From the NCBI RefSeq assembly GCF_021129305.1, contig NZ_JAJOMB010000005.1, forward strand, positions 124,001-188,000: a stretch of 64,000 nt of DNA, read 5' to 3'. Below the pieces are notes generated by a model. The model made no database searches. It was not told the DNA's origin and was given only the letters and a program-made list of their open reading frames with translations. The translations under genes were made by a program, and so were the position numbers. This document shows positions 51,809 through 59,884 of the stretch, piece after piece (within the stretch, counting starts at the first letter, position 1; the number at the start of each line of letters is the position of its first letter). Origin of the DNA: Kineosporia babensis (GTDB taxonomy: Bacteria; Actinomycetota; Actinomycetes; Actinomycetales; Kineosporiaceae).

Positions 51809-52989
51809 CCCCGGCCCGGAACGAAGAATCCGGCCCGGCCGACCACGTCGAAGCACCCCACGAGCACGACGAACACAGCCACGCGCACGACGAACACAGC
51901 CACGGAAACCACGACCAGCCTGCAGAACCCCCCACCGGCCGCCCCAAGAGCCTGACCTGCGCCCCGCACGAAGCCCAGGCCATCACCCCCAGAAACCTTC
52001 AGGCCCCGTGCGCCCCACCGCTCTCCCGTCAGGCCACGAACACCGCCTCCCACGAAGCGGGCCACGGCCACGGGCACGGCCATTCGCACGACCTCCCCCA
52101 GGGCCCGGGCGCCCGCAAACGTCTCGCCGTCGTCCTGGCCATCACCCTCTCGGTGATGCTGGTCGAGGTGGCCGGGGCCGTGATCACCGGCAGCCTGGCC
52201 CTGCTGGCCGACGCCGGCCACATGCTGACCGACGCCGCCGGTCTCACCCTCAGCCTGGTCGTCGCCATCCTCGCCGAGCGCCCACCCACCGCCCGCCTGA
52301 CCTGGGGCTGGAAACGCGCCGAGGTGCTCTCCGCCGCCCTCCAGGCCACCGCCCTGCTCGCGATCGGCGTCTACATCCTGGTGGAGGGTGTGCAGCGGCT
52401 GATCGACCCGCCCGAAGTAGCCGGTCCGGGCATGATCGTCTTCGGCGTGATCGGCCTGGCCGCCAACGCCGTGGCCATCCTGATCCTCACCCGCGGCGGC
52501 GTGCACGAGCAGAACATGAACACCCGGGCCGCCTTCCTCGAGGTGATCAACGACGCCCTCGGCTCGGTCGCCGTCCTGGTCGCCGCCACCGCGATCTGGC
52601 TCACCGGCTGGCACCGGGCCGACGCCGTGGCCTCGATCCTGATCGGCACGCTGATCCTGCCGCGCTGCTGGCTGCTGCTGCGCCAGGCCGTCACCGTGCT
52701 GCTCGAGGCCACCCCCGGCACGGTCGACCTGGAAGAGGTGCGCACCCACATCCTGGCCGTGCCGCACGTGCGCGGCCTGCACGACCTGCACGCCTCCACC
52801 GTGGCCACCGGCCTGCCGATCCTGTCGGCGCACGTGGTGGTGGAGGACGGCTGCTTCCTGGACGGGCACCTCACCGTGATGCTCGACGAGCTGCAGCGCT
52901 GCCTGGCCGGGCACTTCGACGTGGAGCACTCCACCTTCCAGTTCGAGGCCGCCACTCACGCCGACCACGAGCACCCCACCCACGCCTGA
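51805..52989 (+). CDS. Cation diffusion facilitator (Zn/Co/Ni/Cd efflux)
   Basis: A 394-residue CDF transporter with six transmembrane helices (about residues 105-300) and a cytoplasmic ferredoxin-like C-terminal domain. The long N-terminal region has two His clusters (about residues 16-37 and 83-97). The first transport-site motif, Ala-Gly-His-Met-Leu-Thr-Asp-Ala, is intact; the second reads Leu-Glu-Val-Ile-Asn-Asp with Glu instead of the His seen in CzcD/ZitB, which may change metal preference. It exports divalent metal by proton antiport. It is translationally coupled to the ArsR gene, and the pair lies between lipB and lipA. Confidence 0.92.
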   Translation: MTPARNEESGPADHVEAPHEHDEHSHAHDEHSHGNHDQPAEPPTGRPKSLTCAPHEAQAITPRNLQAPCAPPLSRQATNTASHEAGHGHGHGHSHDLPQGPGARKRLAVVLAITLSVMLVEVAGAVITGSLALLADAGHMLTDAAGLTLSLVVAILAERPPTARLTWGWKRAEVLSAALQATALLAIGVYILVEGVQRLIDPPEVAGPGMIVFGVIGLAANAVAILILTRGGVHEQNMNTRAAFLEVINDALGSVAVLVAATAIWLTGWHRADAVASILIGTLILPRCWLLLRQAVTVLLEATPGTVDLEEVRTHILAVPHVRGLHDLHASTVATGLPILSAHVVVEDGCFLDGHLTVMLDELQRCLAGHFDVEHSTFQFEAATHADHEHPTHA

Positions 52990-53222
52990 GCACGCAGCCG
53001 GCGCCCGGCCAAGCCGCAAGCACCCCCAGCCGGCCACGTGATAGCGCCCACGTCCACGCCTGCCCGGAATGAGTCACCCACCCTCGGACGCTTAGAGTGG
53101 ACAGCGGCAACGGCGGCCGACCGCCGTCACGCCCAAGAGCCACGAGCACGTGAACGGCGGAACCCGCCGCGCACGCCGACCCGGACCTGATCCCGGGCCC
53201 GGGAGATCCCAAGGGAGCACAG

Positions 53223-54233
53223 GTGACGATCGCACCGGAGGGCCGGCGGCTGCTGCGGGTCGAGGCCCGTAACGCCGAGACCCCGATCGAGCGCAAGCCG
53301 TCGTGGATCCGCACCACCGCGAAGATGGGCCCGGAGTACACCTCCCTCACCGGCCTGGTGAAGAAGGAGGGCCTGCACACGGTCTGCCAGGAGGCGGGCT
53401 GCCCCAACATCTTCGAGTGCTGGGAAGACCGCGAGGCCACCTTCCTGATCGGCGGCGACCAGTGCTCCCGGCGCTGCGACTTCTGCCAGATCCACTCCGG
53501 CAAGCCGCAGCCCCTGGACACCGACGAGCCGCGCCGGGTGGCCGAGAGCGTGGCCACCATGGGCCTGCGCTACGCCACCGTGACCGGGGTGGCCCGCGAC
53601 GACCTGGACGACGAGGGTGCCTGGCTCTACGCCGAGACCATCCGGGCGATCCACAAGGAGTCCCCCGACACCGGCGTGGAGATCCTCACCCCCGACTTCT
53701 CCGGCAACCCCGAGCTGCTGCAGCAGGTCTTCGACGCGCAGCCGCAGGTGTTCGCCCACAACCTGGAGACCGTCCCGCGGATCTTCCGCCGGATCCGGCC
53801 CGCCTTCAAGTACGAGCGCTCGCTCGAGGTGCTCCGGCTGGCCCGCAGCAAGGGCCAGGTCACCAAGTCCAACCTGATCCTCGGCATGGGCGAGACCCGC
53901 GAGGAGATCTCCCAGGCCCTGGCCGACCTGGCCGAGTACGGCTGCGACCTGATCACCATCACCCAGTACCTGCGGCCCTCCCCGCTGCACCACCCGGTCG
54001 AGCGCTGGGTCAAGCCGGAGGAGTTCGTCGAGCTGAAGCAGGAGGCCGAGGAGCTCGGCTTCGCCGGTGTGATGTCCGGTCCGCTGGTGCGCTCGTCCTA
54101 CCGGGCCGGCCGGCTCTGGGCCCAGGCGATGAGCAAGCGCGGCGAGCAGATCCCGCCGAACATGGCCCACCTGGCTCAGGAGACCACCGCCCGCCAGGAG
54201 GCCACCAGCCTGCTGAGCCGACCGTCACACTGA
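53223..54233 (+). CDS. lipA: Lipoyl synthase
   Basis: A 336-residue radical SAM enzyme inserting two sulfurs into octanoyl-lysine. Both clusters are clear: auxiliary Cys55, Cys60 and Cys66, and radical-SAM Cys81-x3-Cys85-x2-Cys88. The C-terminal Arg-Ser-Ser-Tyr-Arg-Ala-Gly supplies the Ser ligand of the auxiliary cluster. The GTG at 53223 has AGGGAG seven bases upstream. In M. tuberculosis it follows lipB directly; here 2.2 kb with a metal-efflux pair separates them. DUF4191 follows after 27 bases. Confidence 0.96.
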   Translation: MTIAPEGRRLLRVEARNAETPIERKPSWIRTTAKMGPEYTSLTGLVKKEGLHTVCQEAGCPNIFECWEDREATFLIGGDQCSRRCDFCQIHSGKPQPLDTDEPRRVAESVATMGLRYATVTGVARDDLDDEGAWLYAETIRAIHKESPDTGVEILTPDFSGNPELLQQVFDAQPQVFAHNLETVPRIFRRIRPAFKYERSLEVLRLARSKGQVTKSNLILGMGETREEISQALADLAEYGCDLITITQYLRPSPLHHPVERWVKPEEFVELKQEAEELGFAGVMSGPLVRSSYRAGRLWAQAMSKRGEQIPPNMAHLAQETTARQEATSLLSRPSH

Positions 54234-54260
54234 CACCCGCCCGGGAAGTATTCTTCGCTC

Positions 54261-54968
54261 ATGGCTCGCAACAACCCCTCACAACCCGTCGACCCGGAGA
54301 AGATGGGCCGGTTCGCCCAGTTCCGCGCGGTGTTCAGCATGCTGCGCAAGGCCGACCCGATGGCGGTCGTCTGGATGCTGGTCGCGCTGGTCGGCCTGAC
54401 GGTCGCCGGTGTCCTCATCGGTATGGCCCTGGGACACCCCATCTACGTGGGCATCCTCGGCTTCATGGTCGGCCTGCTGGTGGCGATCATCATCATGGGC
54501 CGGCGGGCCGAGCGCGCCGCCTACACCCAGATCGGCGACCGTAAGGGCGTGGTCGGCTACGCGCTGAAGGGCCTGCGGCGCGGCTGGAACGTCGAGGAGC
54601 AGCCGGTCGCGGTCGACCCGCGCAGCCAGGACCTGCTCTTCCGGGCGGTCGGCCGTCCGGGTGTCGTCCTGGTCACCGAGGGCCCGATGCCGCGAGTGGC
54701 GAAACTGGCCGAGACCGAGCGCAAGCGCACCGCCCGGTTGCTGCCGGAGGTTCCGGTGATCGTGGTGCACGCCGGTGAGGGCGACGGCCAGGTCCCGATG
54801 CAGAAGCTGGTCCGGCACCTGATGCGCAAGCGCCCGGTGATCTCCAAGCAGGAGGTCTCCGAGGTCAGCAAGCGGCTGCGGGCGCTCGGCAACGCCCGCC
54901 TGCCGATCCCCAAGGGCGTCGACCCGATGCGGATGCGGCCCGACCGGCGCGCCACCAAGGGCCGCTGA
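54261..54968 (+). CDS. DUF4191 membrane protein
   Basis: A 235-residue protein with two adjacent transmembrane helices (about residues 33-56 and 59-80) and a basic cytoplasmic C-terminal domain. It belongs to the actinobacterial DUF4191 family (Rv2219), always found between lipA and glnA1. The conserved block Arg-Arg-Gly-Trp-Asn-Val-Glu-Glu-Gln-Pro and Arg-Pro-Gly-Val-Val-Leu-Val are visible. Function unknown. TATTCT lies six bases before the ATG, with no SD, so it may be transcribed separately from lipA. Confidence 0.9.
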   Translation: MARNNPSQPVDPEKMGRFAQFRAVFSMLRKADPMAVVWMLVALVGLTVAGVLIGMALGHPIYVGILGFMVGLLVAIIIMGRRAERAAYTQIGDRKGVVGYALKGLRRGWNVEEQPVAVDPRSQDLLFRAVGRPGVVLVTEGPMPRVAKLAETERKRTARLLPEVPVIVVHAGEGDGQVPMQKLVRHLMRKRPVISKQEVSEVSKRLRALGNARLPIPKGVDPMRMRPDRRATKGR

Positions 54969-54983
54969 AACCAGAGCCATCAA

Positions 54984-55024
54984 CAAAGGACGCTCGCGAG
55001 CCTCACGCTCGCGAGCGTCCTTTG
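54984..55024. terminator. Bidirectional terminator after DUF4191
   Basis: A 17-bp perfect stem, CAAAGGACGCTCGCGAG with CTCGCGAGCGTCCTTTG, with a seven-base loop, between two convergent genes. Read on either strand it ends in a T-containing stretch. Confidence 0.92.
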
Positions 55025-55073
55025 GTTTGGGGTCGAGCGAGGTTTCCGAACAGACCGTTCGGCGCAAAGCGCC

Positions 55074-55541
55074 TCAGGTGCGCACGACCACCGAGCCGGA
55101 GAGCAGGTCGTGCAGGCCGCGGCGGTCGGCGTCCCAGCCCATGGTCACCGGGGGGATCACCAGGACCAGCAGGACGGCCCGGATCAGGCTCTTGAGCAGA
55201 CCGATTGGCCCGCCGACGCTGACCCGCTCGACCCGCATCCGCAGCACCCGCTGGCCGATCGTGTAACCGGCGGTGCCGACCAGCAGGAAGTTCATCACCA
55301 GCAGCACGCCCACCGGGATCATCGACCCGGCGGTGCCCGGCGCCGCGATCTCCGGGAAGAAGCCCCGGGCGATGACCAGGCAGATCACCCAGTCGACGAG
55401 CACGGCGGCGAACCGCCGGCCGGGGCGGGCCAGCGAGCCCTGACCCTCCTCCGGGAAGCCCAGGCGCTCGCCCGGGTACCCGGAGGCACCCGTCACCGCC
55501 TCGGGACCTTCGAGCCACGACCCGACATCACGCCTGTTCAC
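55074..55541 (-). CDS. RDD-family membrane protein
   Basis: A 155-residue protein with the RDD domain: Arg-Pro-Gly-Arg-Arg-Phe-Ala-Ala-Val-Leu-Val-Asp-Trp at the start of helix 1, Asp-containing loops, and Thr-Ile-Gly-Gln-Arg-Val-Leu-Arg-Met-Arg-Val before helix 3; about three transmembrane segments. RDD proteins are of uncertain function, with proposed roles in ion exchange. It corresponds to Rv2219A next to glnA1. Start at GTG 55541 or 55544. Divergent from glnA across a 485-base regulatory region. Confidence 0.85.
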   Translation of the reverse strand: MNRRDVGSWLEGPEAVTGASGYPGERLGFPEEGQGSLARPGRRFAAVLVDWVICLVIARGFFPEIAAPGTAGSMIPVGVLLVMNFLLVGTAGYTIGQRVLRMRVERVSVGGPIGLLKSLIRAVLLVLVIPPVTMGWDADRRGLHDLLSGSVVVRT

Positions 55542-55544
55542 CAC

Positions 55545-56026
55545 GCCACAAAGGGTACGGCCCCGCCACCACCCGGCCACCCCCGCACCCACGCCGGCGC
55601 ACCCGGGTGCGCAGATCGTCCATTTGTATTTGCCCGCTACCACGACTCGCGGGCTCAGGTAAAAGTGAGAAACCTGCCATCCACTCGCAATTGTTTCCGG
55701 CTTGTCACAAGTCCATTTCCTGGCGATGACAAGAAGTCCCGGAGAGTCACGAAAGTGACCGACAGGCACCTATTTCGAGGCACTGAAACGTCTGGTCGAT
55801 CTTGCTCCGACCGGTGAACACAACGCCCTGCCCGAGCGGTAGGGTCTGCCTCAGTAGCCCCGCGATCAGCGCCGATCGCAGAGCTGGACACGACGGGGGT
55901 ACCGCCGTAATCGCCGCGAATTGTCCGGAACACTCGTTCCGGCGCAATTGGCAGCGGTATCAAGCGGTGCACCGCCGCTGGTTTCCGCCCTTGTCACCGC
56001 GACCGATCCCCGACCGTGGAGGTTGG
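55545..56026. other. glnA regulatory region
   Basis: About 480 bases between RDD and glnA. Besides the GlnR-like box it holds a small palindrome, GTCACGAAAGTGAC (55746-55759), and an AT-richer segment (55620-55740) suited to promoters. No gene is seen. Confidence 0.55.
55693..55730. promoter_or_regulatory. GlnR-like operator upstream of glnA
   Basis: GTTTC (55693-55697), GTCAC (55704-55708), ATTTC (55715-55719) and ATGAC (55726-55730) are spaced by exactly six bases each. This is the reverse complement of the actinobacterial GlnR box (GTnAC-n6-GAAAC, two repeats), with the second pair one base off in each element. It lies 297 bases before glnA and 152 bases before the divergent RDD gene. Confidence 0.75.
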
Positions 56027-57451
56027 ATGTTCAGCAACGCCGAAGAGGTCACCAAGTACATCGCGGAGAACGACGTCAAGTTCGTCGACGTCCGGTTCTG
56101 CGACCTGCCTGGTGTGATGCAGCACTTCAACGTGCCGGCCTCCACCGTCAACGAGGACTTCTTCACCGACGGCCAGATGTTCGACGGCTCCTCGATCCGC
56201 GGTTTCCAGGCGATCAACGAGTCCGACATGAAGCTCATCCCGGACCTCGACACCGCCTACATCGACCCGTTCCGGGTCGAGAAGACGCTCAACATCAACA
56301 TGAGCATCGTCGACCCGTACACGAACGAGCCGTACAGCCGCGACCCGCGCCAGATCGCCAAGAAGGCCGAGGCGTACCTGAAGTCGACCGGCATCGCGGA
56401 CACGGCGTTCTTCGCCCCCGAGGCCGAGTTCTACATCTTCGACGACGTCCGGTTCATCACCTCGCAGAACCGCTCGTTCTACGAGATCGACTCGATCGAG
56501 GCCGCCTGGAACACCGCGCGCGCCGAGGACGGCGGCAACCTGGGGCACAAGACCCCGTACAAGGGTGGCTACTTCCCGGTCCCGCCGGTCGACCACTACT
56601 CCGACCTGCGCGACCAGATGGTCCTCGCGCTGGACGCCCTCGGTCTCGAGGTCGAGCGCAGCCACCACGAGGTCGGCACCGCCGGTCAGGCCGAGATCAA
56701 CTACCGCTTCGACAGCCTGGCCAAGTCCGCGGACAAGGTCATGCTGTTCAAGTACGTGATCAAGAACGTCGGTCACGCCGCGGGCAAGACGGTCACCTTC
56801 ATGCCGAAGCCGATCTTCGGTGACAACGGCTCGGGCATGCACTGCCACCAGTCGCTGTGGAAGGACGGCGCGCCGCTGTTCTACGACGAGAGCGGCTACG
56901 GCGGCCTCTCGGACATCGCGCGCTGGTACATCGGCGGCCTGCTGCACCACGCGCCGTCGCTGCTGGCCTTCACCAACCCGACGGTGAACTCGTTCCACCG
57001 CCTGGTGCCGGGCTTCGAGGCGCCGGTCAACCTGGTCTACTCGGCCCGGAACCGCTCCGCCTGCGTGCGGATCCCGGTCACCGGCTCCAACCCGAAGGCC
57101 AAGCGCGTGGAGTTCCGCGTGCCGGACCCCTCGAGCAACCCGTACCTGGCGTTCTCGGCGATGCTGATGGCCGGGATCGACGGCATCAAGAACCGGATCG
57201 AGCCGCCGGCCCCGGTCGACAAGGACCTCTACGAGCTGCCGCCGGAGGAGCACGCGGGCATCGCGCAGCTGCCGGCCTCGCTCGACGAGGCGCTGGACAA
57301 CCTCGAGAAGGACCACGCGTACCTGGTCGAGGGCGGCGTCTTCACCGAGGACCTGATCGAGACCTGGATCGAGTTCAAGCGCACCGCCGAGATCGACCCG
57401 ATCCGGCAGCGCCCGCACCCGCACGAGTTCGAGCTGTACTACGACGTCTGA
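56027..57451 (+). CDS. glnA: Glutamine synthetase type I
   Basis: A 474-residue GSI-beta enzyme making glutamine from glutamate, ammonia and ATP. Motifs are Phe-Asp-Gly-Ser-Ser, Pro-Glu-Ala-Glu-Phe-Tyr (metal ligands 132-134), Asn-Gly-Ser-Gly-Met-His-Cys-His, Lys-Pro-Ile-Phe-Gly-Asp and Arg-Asn-Arg-Ser-Ala. The adenylylation loop Lys-Asp-Leu-Tyr402-Glu-Leu-Pro-Pro-Glu-Glu is present, so control by GlnE is expected in addition to GlnR. GGAGG at 56018-56022 sets the ATG. It matches GlnA1 (Rv2220) and has its own terminator. Confidence 0.97.
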   Translation: MFSNAEEVTKYIAENDVKFVDVRFCDLPGVMQHFNVPASTVNEDFFTDGQMFDGSSIRGFQAINESDMKLIPDLDTAYIDPFRVEKTLNINMSIVDPYTNEPYSRDPRQIAKKAEAYLKSTGIADTAFFAPEAEFYIFDDVRFITSQNRSFYEIDSIEAAWNTARAEDGGNLGHKTPYKGGYFPVPPVDHYSDLRDQMVLALDALGLEVERSHHEVGTAGQAEINYRFDSLAKSADKVMLFKYVIKNVGHAAGKTVTFMPKPIFGDNGSGMHCHQSLWKDGAPLFYDESGYGGLSDIARWYIGGLLHHAPSLLAFTNPTVNSFHRLVPGFEAPVNLVYSARNRSACVRIPVTGSNPKAKRVEFRVPDPSSNPYLAFSAMLMAGIDGIKNRIEPPAPVDKDLYELPPEEHAGIAQLPASLDEALDNLEKDHAYLVEGGVFTEDLIETWIEFKRTAEIDPIRQRPHPHEFELYYDV

Positions 57452-57470
57452 TCGTCGCCCAGCACGAATC

Positions 57471-57513
57471 CGGCCGCCGTCCTCACACACGTGGGGGCGG
57501 CGGCCGTCTTTTT
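57471..57513 (+). terminator. glnA terminator
   Basis: A 16-bp stem with two G-U pairs, CGGCCGCCGTCCTCAC against GTGGGGGCGGCGGCCG, with an ACAC loop, followed by TCTTTTT. A textbook intrinsic terminator 20 bases after the stop codon. Confidence 0.95.
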
Positions 57514-57641
57514 GCCAAGCCTCGTTCGCAACAGGTCAAGGGAAAAAGTTGCGCAGCAGTGTTACCTTGGAACCGTCGCAGCTGAAGACTGCTGCCGATG
57601 GGTGCGCGGAGCGCGCTCGGGCCCGAAGGCTGGAGGACCTG

Positions 57642-59075
57642 ATGACTGGATTCGAGCACGGCGTCCCCACCGACCTGCCTACCGAGGAGCAGAAGTCCTA
57701 CCGCAGCCACGCCGAGGTGCTGGACATGCTCGGACTGCCCCAGACCCCCGAGGACGAAGGCCTGCGATCCACGCCCGTTACGGCGGATGAAGACAGCGTC
57801 GTAGGTGCTCGGGTACGCGAGGCCCGCAGCCGTGCCCGCCTGTCGGGATCCGCTCTCGGGGAGAAGGTCGGCCTGGCCCGGGACCAGATCAGCAAGATCG
57901 AGAACGGCCGCCGCCGACTCAACGGTGTCGAGGCACCTGCTTTCGCCCGCGCGCTGGGAGTGACACTGGGCTGGCTCCTCGGGCAGGACGAGTCACCGCG
58001 CATGGCATTGGCGCACCGGCTCTCACGAGGTGCGAACGGCGAGGAAGCCGCTCCGGACGGATTGCCGGCAACCCAGACGCGGGCGCTGACCGTTCTGGAG
58101 GCTGACCGCATTCTCTCTGGGATCGTGCCGGTTCCCCCGGCCCGCGTGAGCACTGCTGGCCGAAAGCTCATGACCGAGGCCAAGGCCGAGTTGCCCACGC
58201 ATCCTCACGACCGTGCCCATGCCCAACGGGAAGGTCGCGAGCTGGCGTTGAAGGTGCGCCGCGAGCTGGAACTGGGCTCCGACGAGATCGGCGATCTCCC
58301 CGCTCTGATCGAGGCGAACTTCGGGGTGGATGTCGTCTTGTCCCCGATGGGCACCGCTGTGGACGGGCTCTGCGCCCACAGCGGCGACCAGGCCTTGATC
58401 ATCGCGAGCACCGACTTCACGGAAGAGCATGTGCGGTTCACTCTGGCCCACGAACTGGGCCACCACATCGCAGGCGATCCCCGTGACCTCATCGCCGAGG
58501 ACAACGCTCAGATGTTCTCGTCAGACAGCATCGAGCGCCGGGTCAACGCGTTTGCTGCTCACCTGCTGATGCCCGTCGTAGGAGTCAAACAGGTACTCGC
58601 TGACAGCGGCCTGACTCCTGATGAGTTGGCCGCCGGGGGTTTCCGGGCCCAGCGGGTTCTGGGCCGTCTGATGCAGCGCTTCAACGTGTCGCTGGCAGCC
58701 CTGCTCGTTCAGCTGGAGGAGATGCGCGAACTCACCCATGACGATGTGAATCGCCTGCGCGGAGAACTGCAGGTCACACGGGTCGAGCCCTCCATGGCCC
58801 GGCGGCGGCTGTCCCGAAGCATTCCGCCGGTCGGAGCGCCTCTGACCGAGTCCGCCTGCGGTGTCGTCCGTCCGCCCGAGCGGCTGCTCAACGCAGCCCT
58901 CGACGCGGCCCGCGATCGGCGAACGGGTACGAGAATTCTGGCGGCGCTGCTGGAGCGAGAAGACGACGAGGCCTTGCACAACGAGGTCATGGCCGTCGCC
59001 GATGAGGCCGGCGCACGAGAGGCGGCGAATCCTGCCCGTCCAAGCCGTCCTCGCCGTCGGGCGAACCGCGGGTGA
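57642..59075 (+). CDS. XRE-HTH plus ImmA/IrrE-type zinc peptidase
   Basis: A 477-residue two-domain regulator. Residues 53-115 form an XRE helix-turn-helix (Val-Arg-Glu-Ala-Arg-Ser, Leu-Gly-Glu-Lys-Val-Gly-Leu-Ala-Arg-Asp-Gln-Ile-Ser-Lys-Ile-Glu-Asn-Gly). Residues 215-320 form an ImmA/IrrE (COG2856) metallopeptidase with His270-Glu-Leu-Gly-His274 and the third ligand Glu298 (Glu-Arg-Arg-Val-Asn-Ala-Phe-Ala-Ala-His-Leu-Leu-Met-Pro). A helical C-terminal part and basic tail follow. Such proteins cleave repressors or act as antitoxins. GGAGG at 57632-57636 sets the ATG. It overlaps the PIN gene by four bases (GTGA). Confidence 0.9.
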   Translation: MTGFEHGVPTDLPTEEQKSYRSHAEVLDMLGLPQTPEDEGLRSTPVTADEDSVVGARVREARSRARLSGSALGEKVGLARDQISKIENGRRRLNGVEAPAFARALGVTLGWLLGQDESPRMALAHRLSRGANGEEAAPDGLPATQTRALTVLEADRILSGIVPVPPARVSTAGRKLMTEAKAELPTHPHDRAHAQREGRELALKVRRELELGSDEIGDLPALIEANFGVDVVLSPMGTAVDGLCAHSGDQALIIASTDFTEEHVRFTLAHELGHHIAGDPRDLIAEDNAQMFSSDSIERRVNAFAAHLLMPVVGVKQVLADSGLTPDELAAGGFRAQRVLGRLMQRFNVSLAALLVQLEEMRELTHDDVNRLRGELQVTRVEPSMARRRLSRSIPPVGAPLTESACGVVRPPERLLNAALDAARDRRTGTRILAALLEREDDEALHNEVMAVADEAGAREAANPARPSRPRRRANRG

Positions 59076-59746
59076 GGCCGGTCCCTGCACCACCACCGGC
59101 CGAGCCTCCCGAGGCCGAGGATGCCGAGTGGGTATGGGTCCTCGACACGTCGGCACTGATCTCTGCTGCCGTCTGCCCTGAACTCGACCAGCAGATCACC
59201 TTGGCCATCGGCAACGACGACGTGATCCTCCTGGAGGAGGTGATCGATGAGCTGACCCGCCTCGCCACACTCCGCACCGACATGGCGCCATTCGCAGCCT
59301 TGGCGCTGAAGAATCTTGGCCCGTTGAGCAACACACGCTTCGGCCCTCTGGTCCCGGGACTGAGGTCAGTGGCGCGGGCGGATGTCTACAAGGTGCAGCA
59401 ACGCATCGCCGATCCTGCGCAGCCAAGGCATGACGACGAGCATCTGGCCGAGTCCGTCGCCATCGCCCTGATGCAGAAGGCGATGGACGGGGGCTCCCAG
59501 AAGCAGTACATCTTCCTCACCGAAGACTTCGAGGCCCGGGCGGCAGCTTTCGCCATGGTCAGGATCTGTTTTCCCTGGAGTACGCCGCGGCTGCTGTGGG
59601 AGCGCGTGGACGCCGAGGAGTTGGGGGCGGAGCAAGCGGCGGCCATCGCAGCTCAGCTGAAGGCAGCCGGACGGTGCGGGGACATCAGCCTGCGGGAGTT
59701 CGAGGGCAGCACCCCGAGGGGCCTCGGACGTGCCGGTCAGCCCTGA
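59072..59746 (+). CDS. PIN-domain-like putative nuclease
   Basis: A 224-residue protein. After a Pro/Glu-rich leader, residues 22-160 show a PIN-like pattern: Val-Leu-Asp25-Thr-Ser-Ala-Leu, acidic residues Glu55, Glu56 and Glu60 (Leu-Leu-Glu-Glu-Val-Ile-Asp-Glu), Asp121-Asp122-Glu123-His-Leu-Ala-Glu-Ser, and Asp152 in Leu-Thr-Glu-Asp-Phe-Glu-Ala-Arg-Ala. These four acidic clusters match a Mg-dependent RNase site. Starting inside the stop region of the XRE-ImmA gene, it is surely co-expressed with it. A toxin role is inferred from the pairing, not shown. Confidence 0.78.
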   Translation: MRPVPAPPPAEPPEAEDAEWVWVLDTSALISAAVCPELDQQITLAIGNDDVILLEEVIDELTRLATLRTDMAPFAALALKNLGPLSNTRFGPLVPGLRSVARADVYKVQQRIADPAQPRHDDEHLAESVAIALMQKAMDGGSQKQYIFLTEDFEARAAAFAMVRICFPWSTPRLLWERVDAEELGAEQAAAIAAQLKAAGRCGDISLREFEGSTPRGLGRAGQP

Positions 59747-59884
59747 TCCTCCCCGAGCAGGCGGGGGCGGCGGCCTGCGTTGTGCCGGGATCTTAGGGTC
59801 GCGGGCCTGGAGGTCTCGGTCACGCCGGGGCCCGGCCGCCAGTCGCGACACACCTCTCGAGGCATCTTGGGCCACAATCGGCAG

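Noticed and set aside
51483-53072. 529-codon plus-strand frame overlapping the ArsR and CDF genes
   Set aside because: It is the +1 shadow of two well-supported genes and is mostly Arg, Pro and His.
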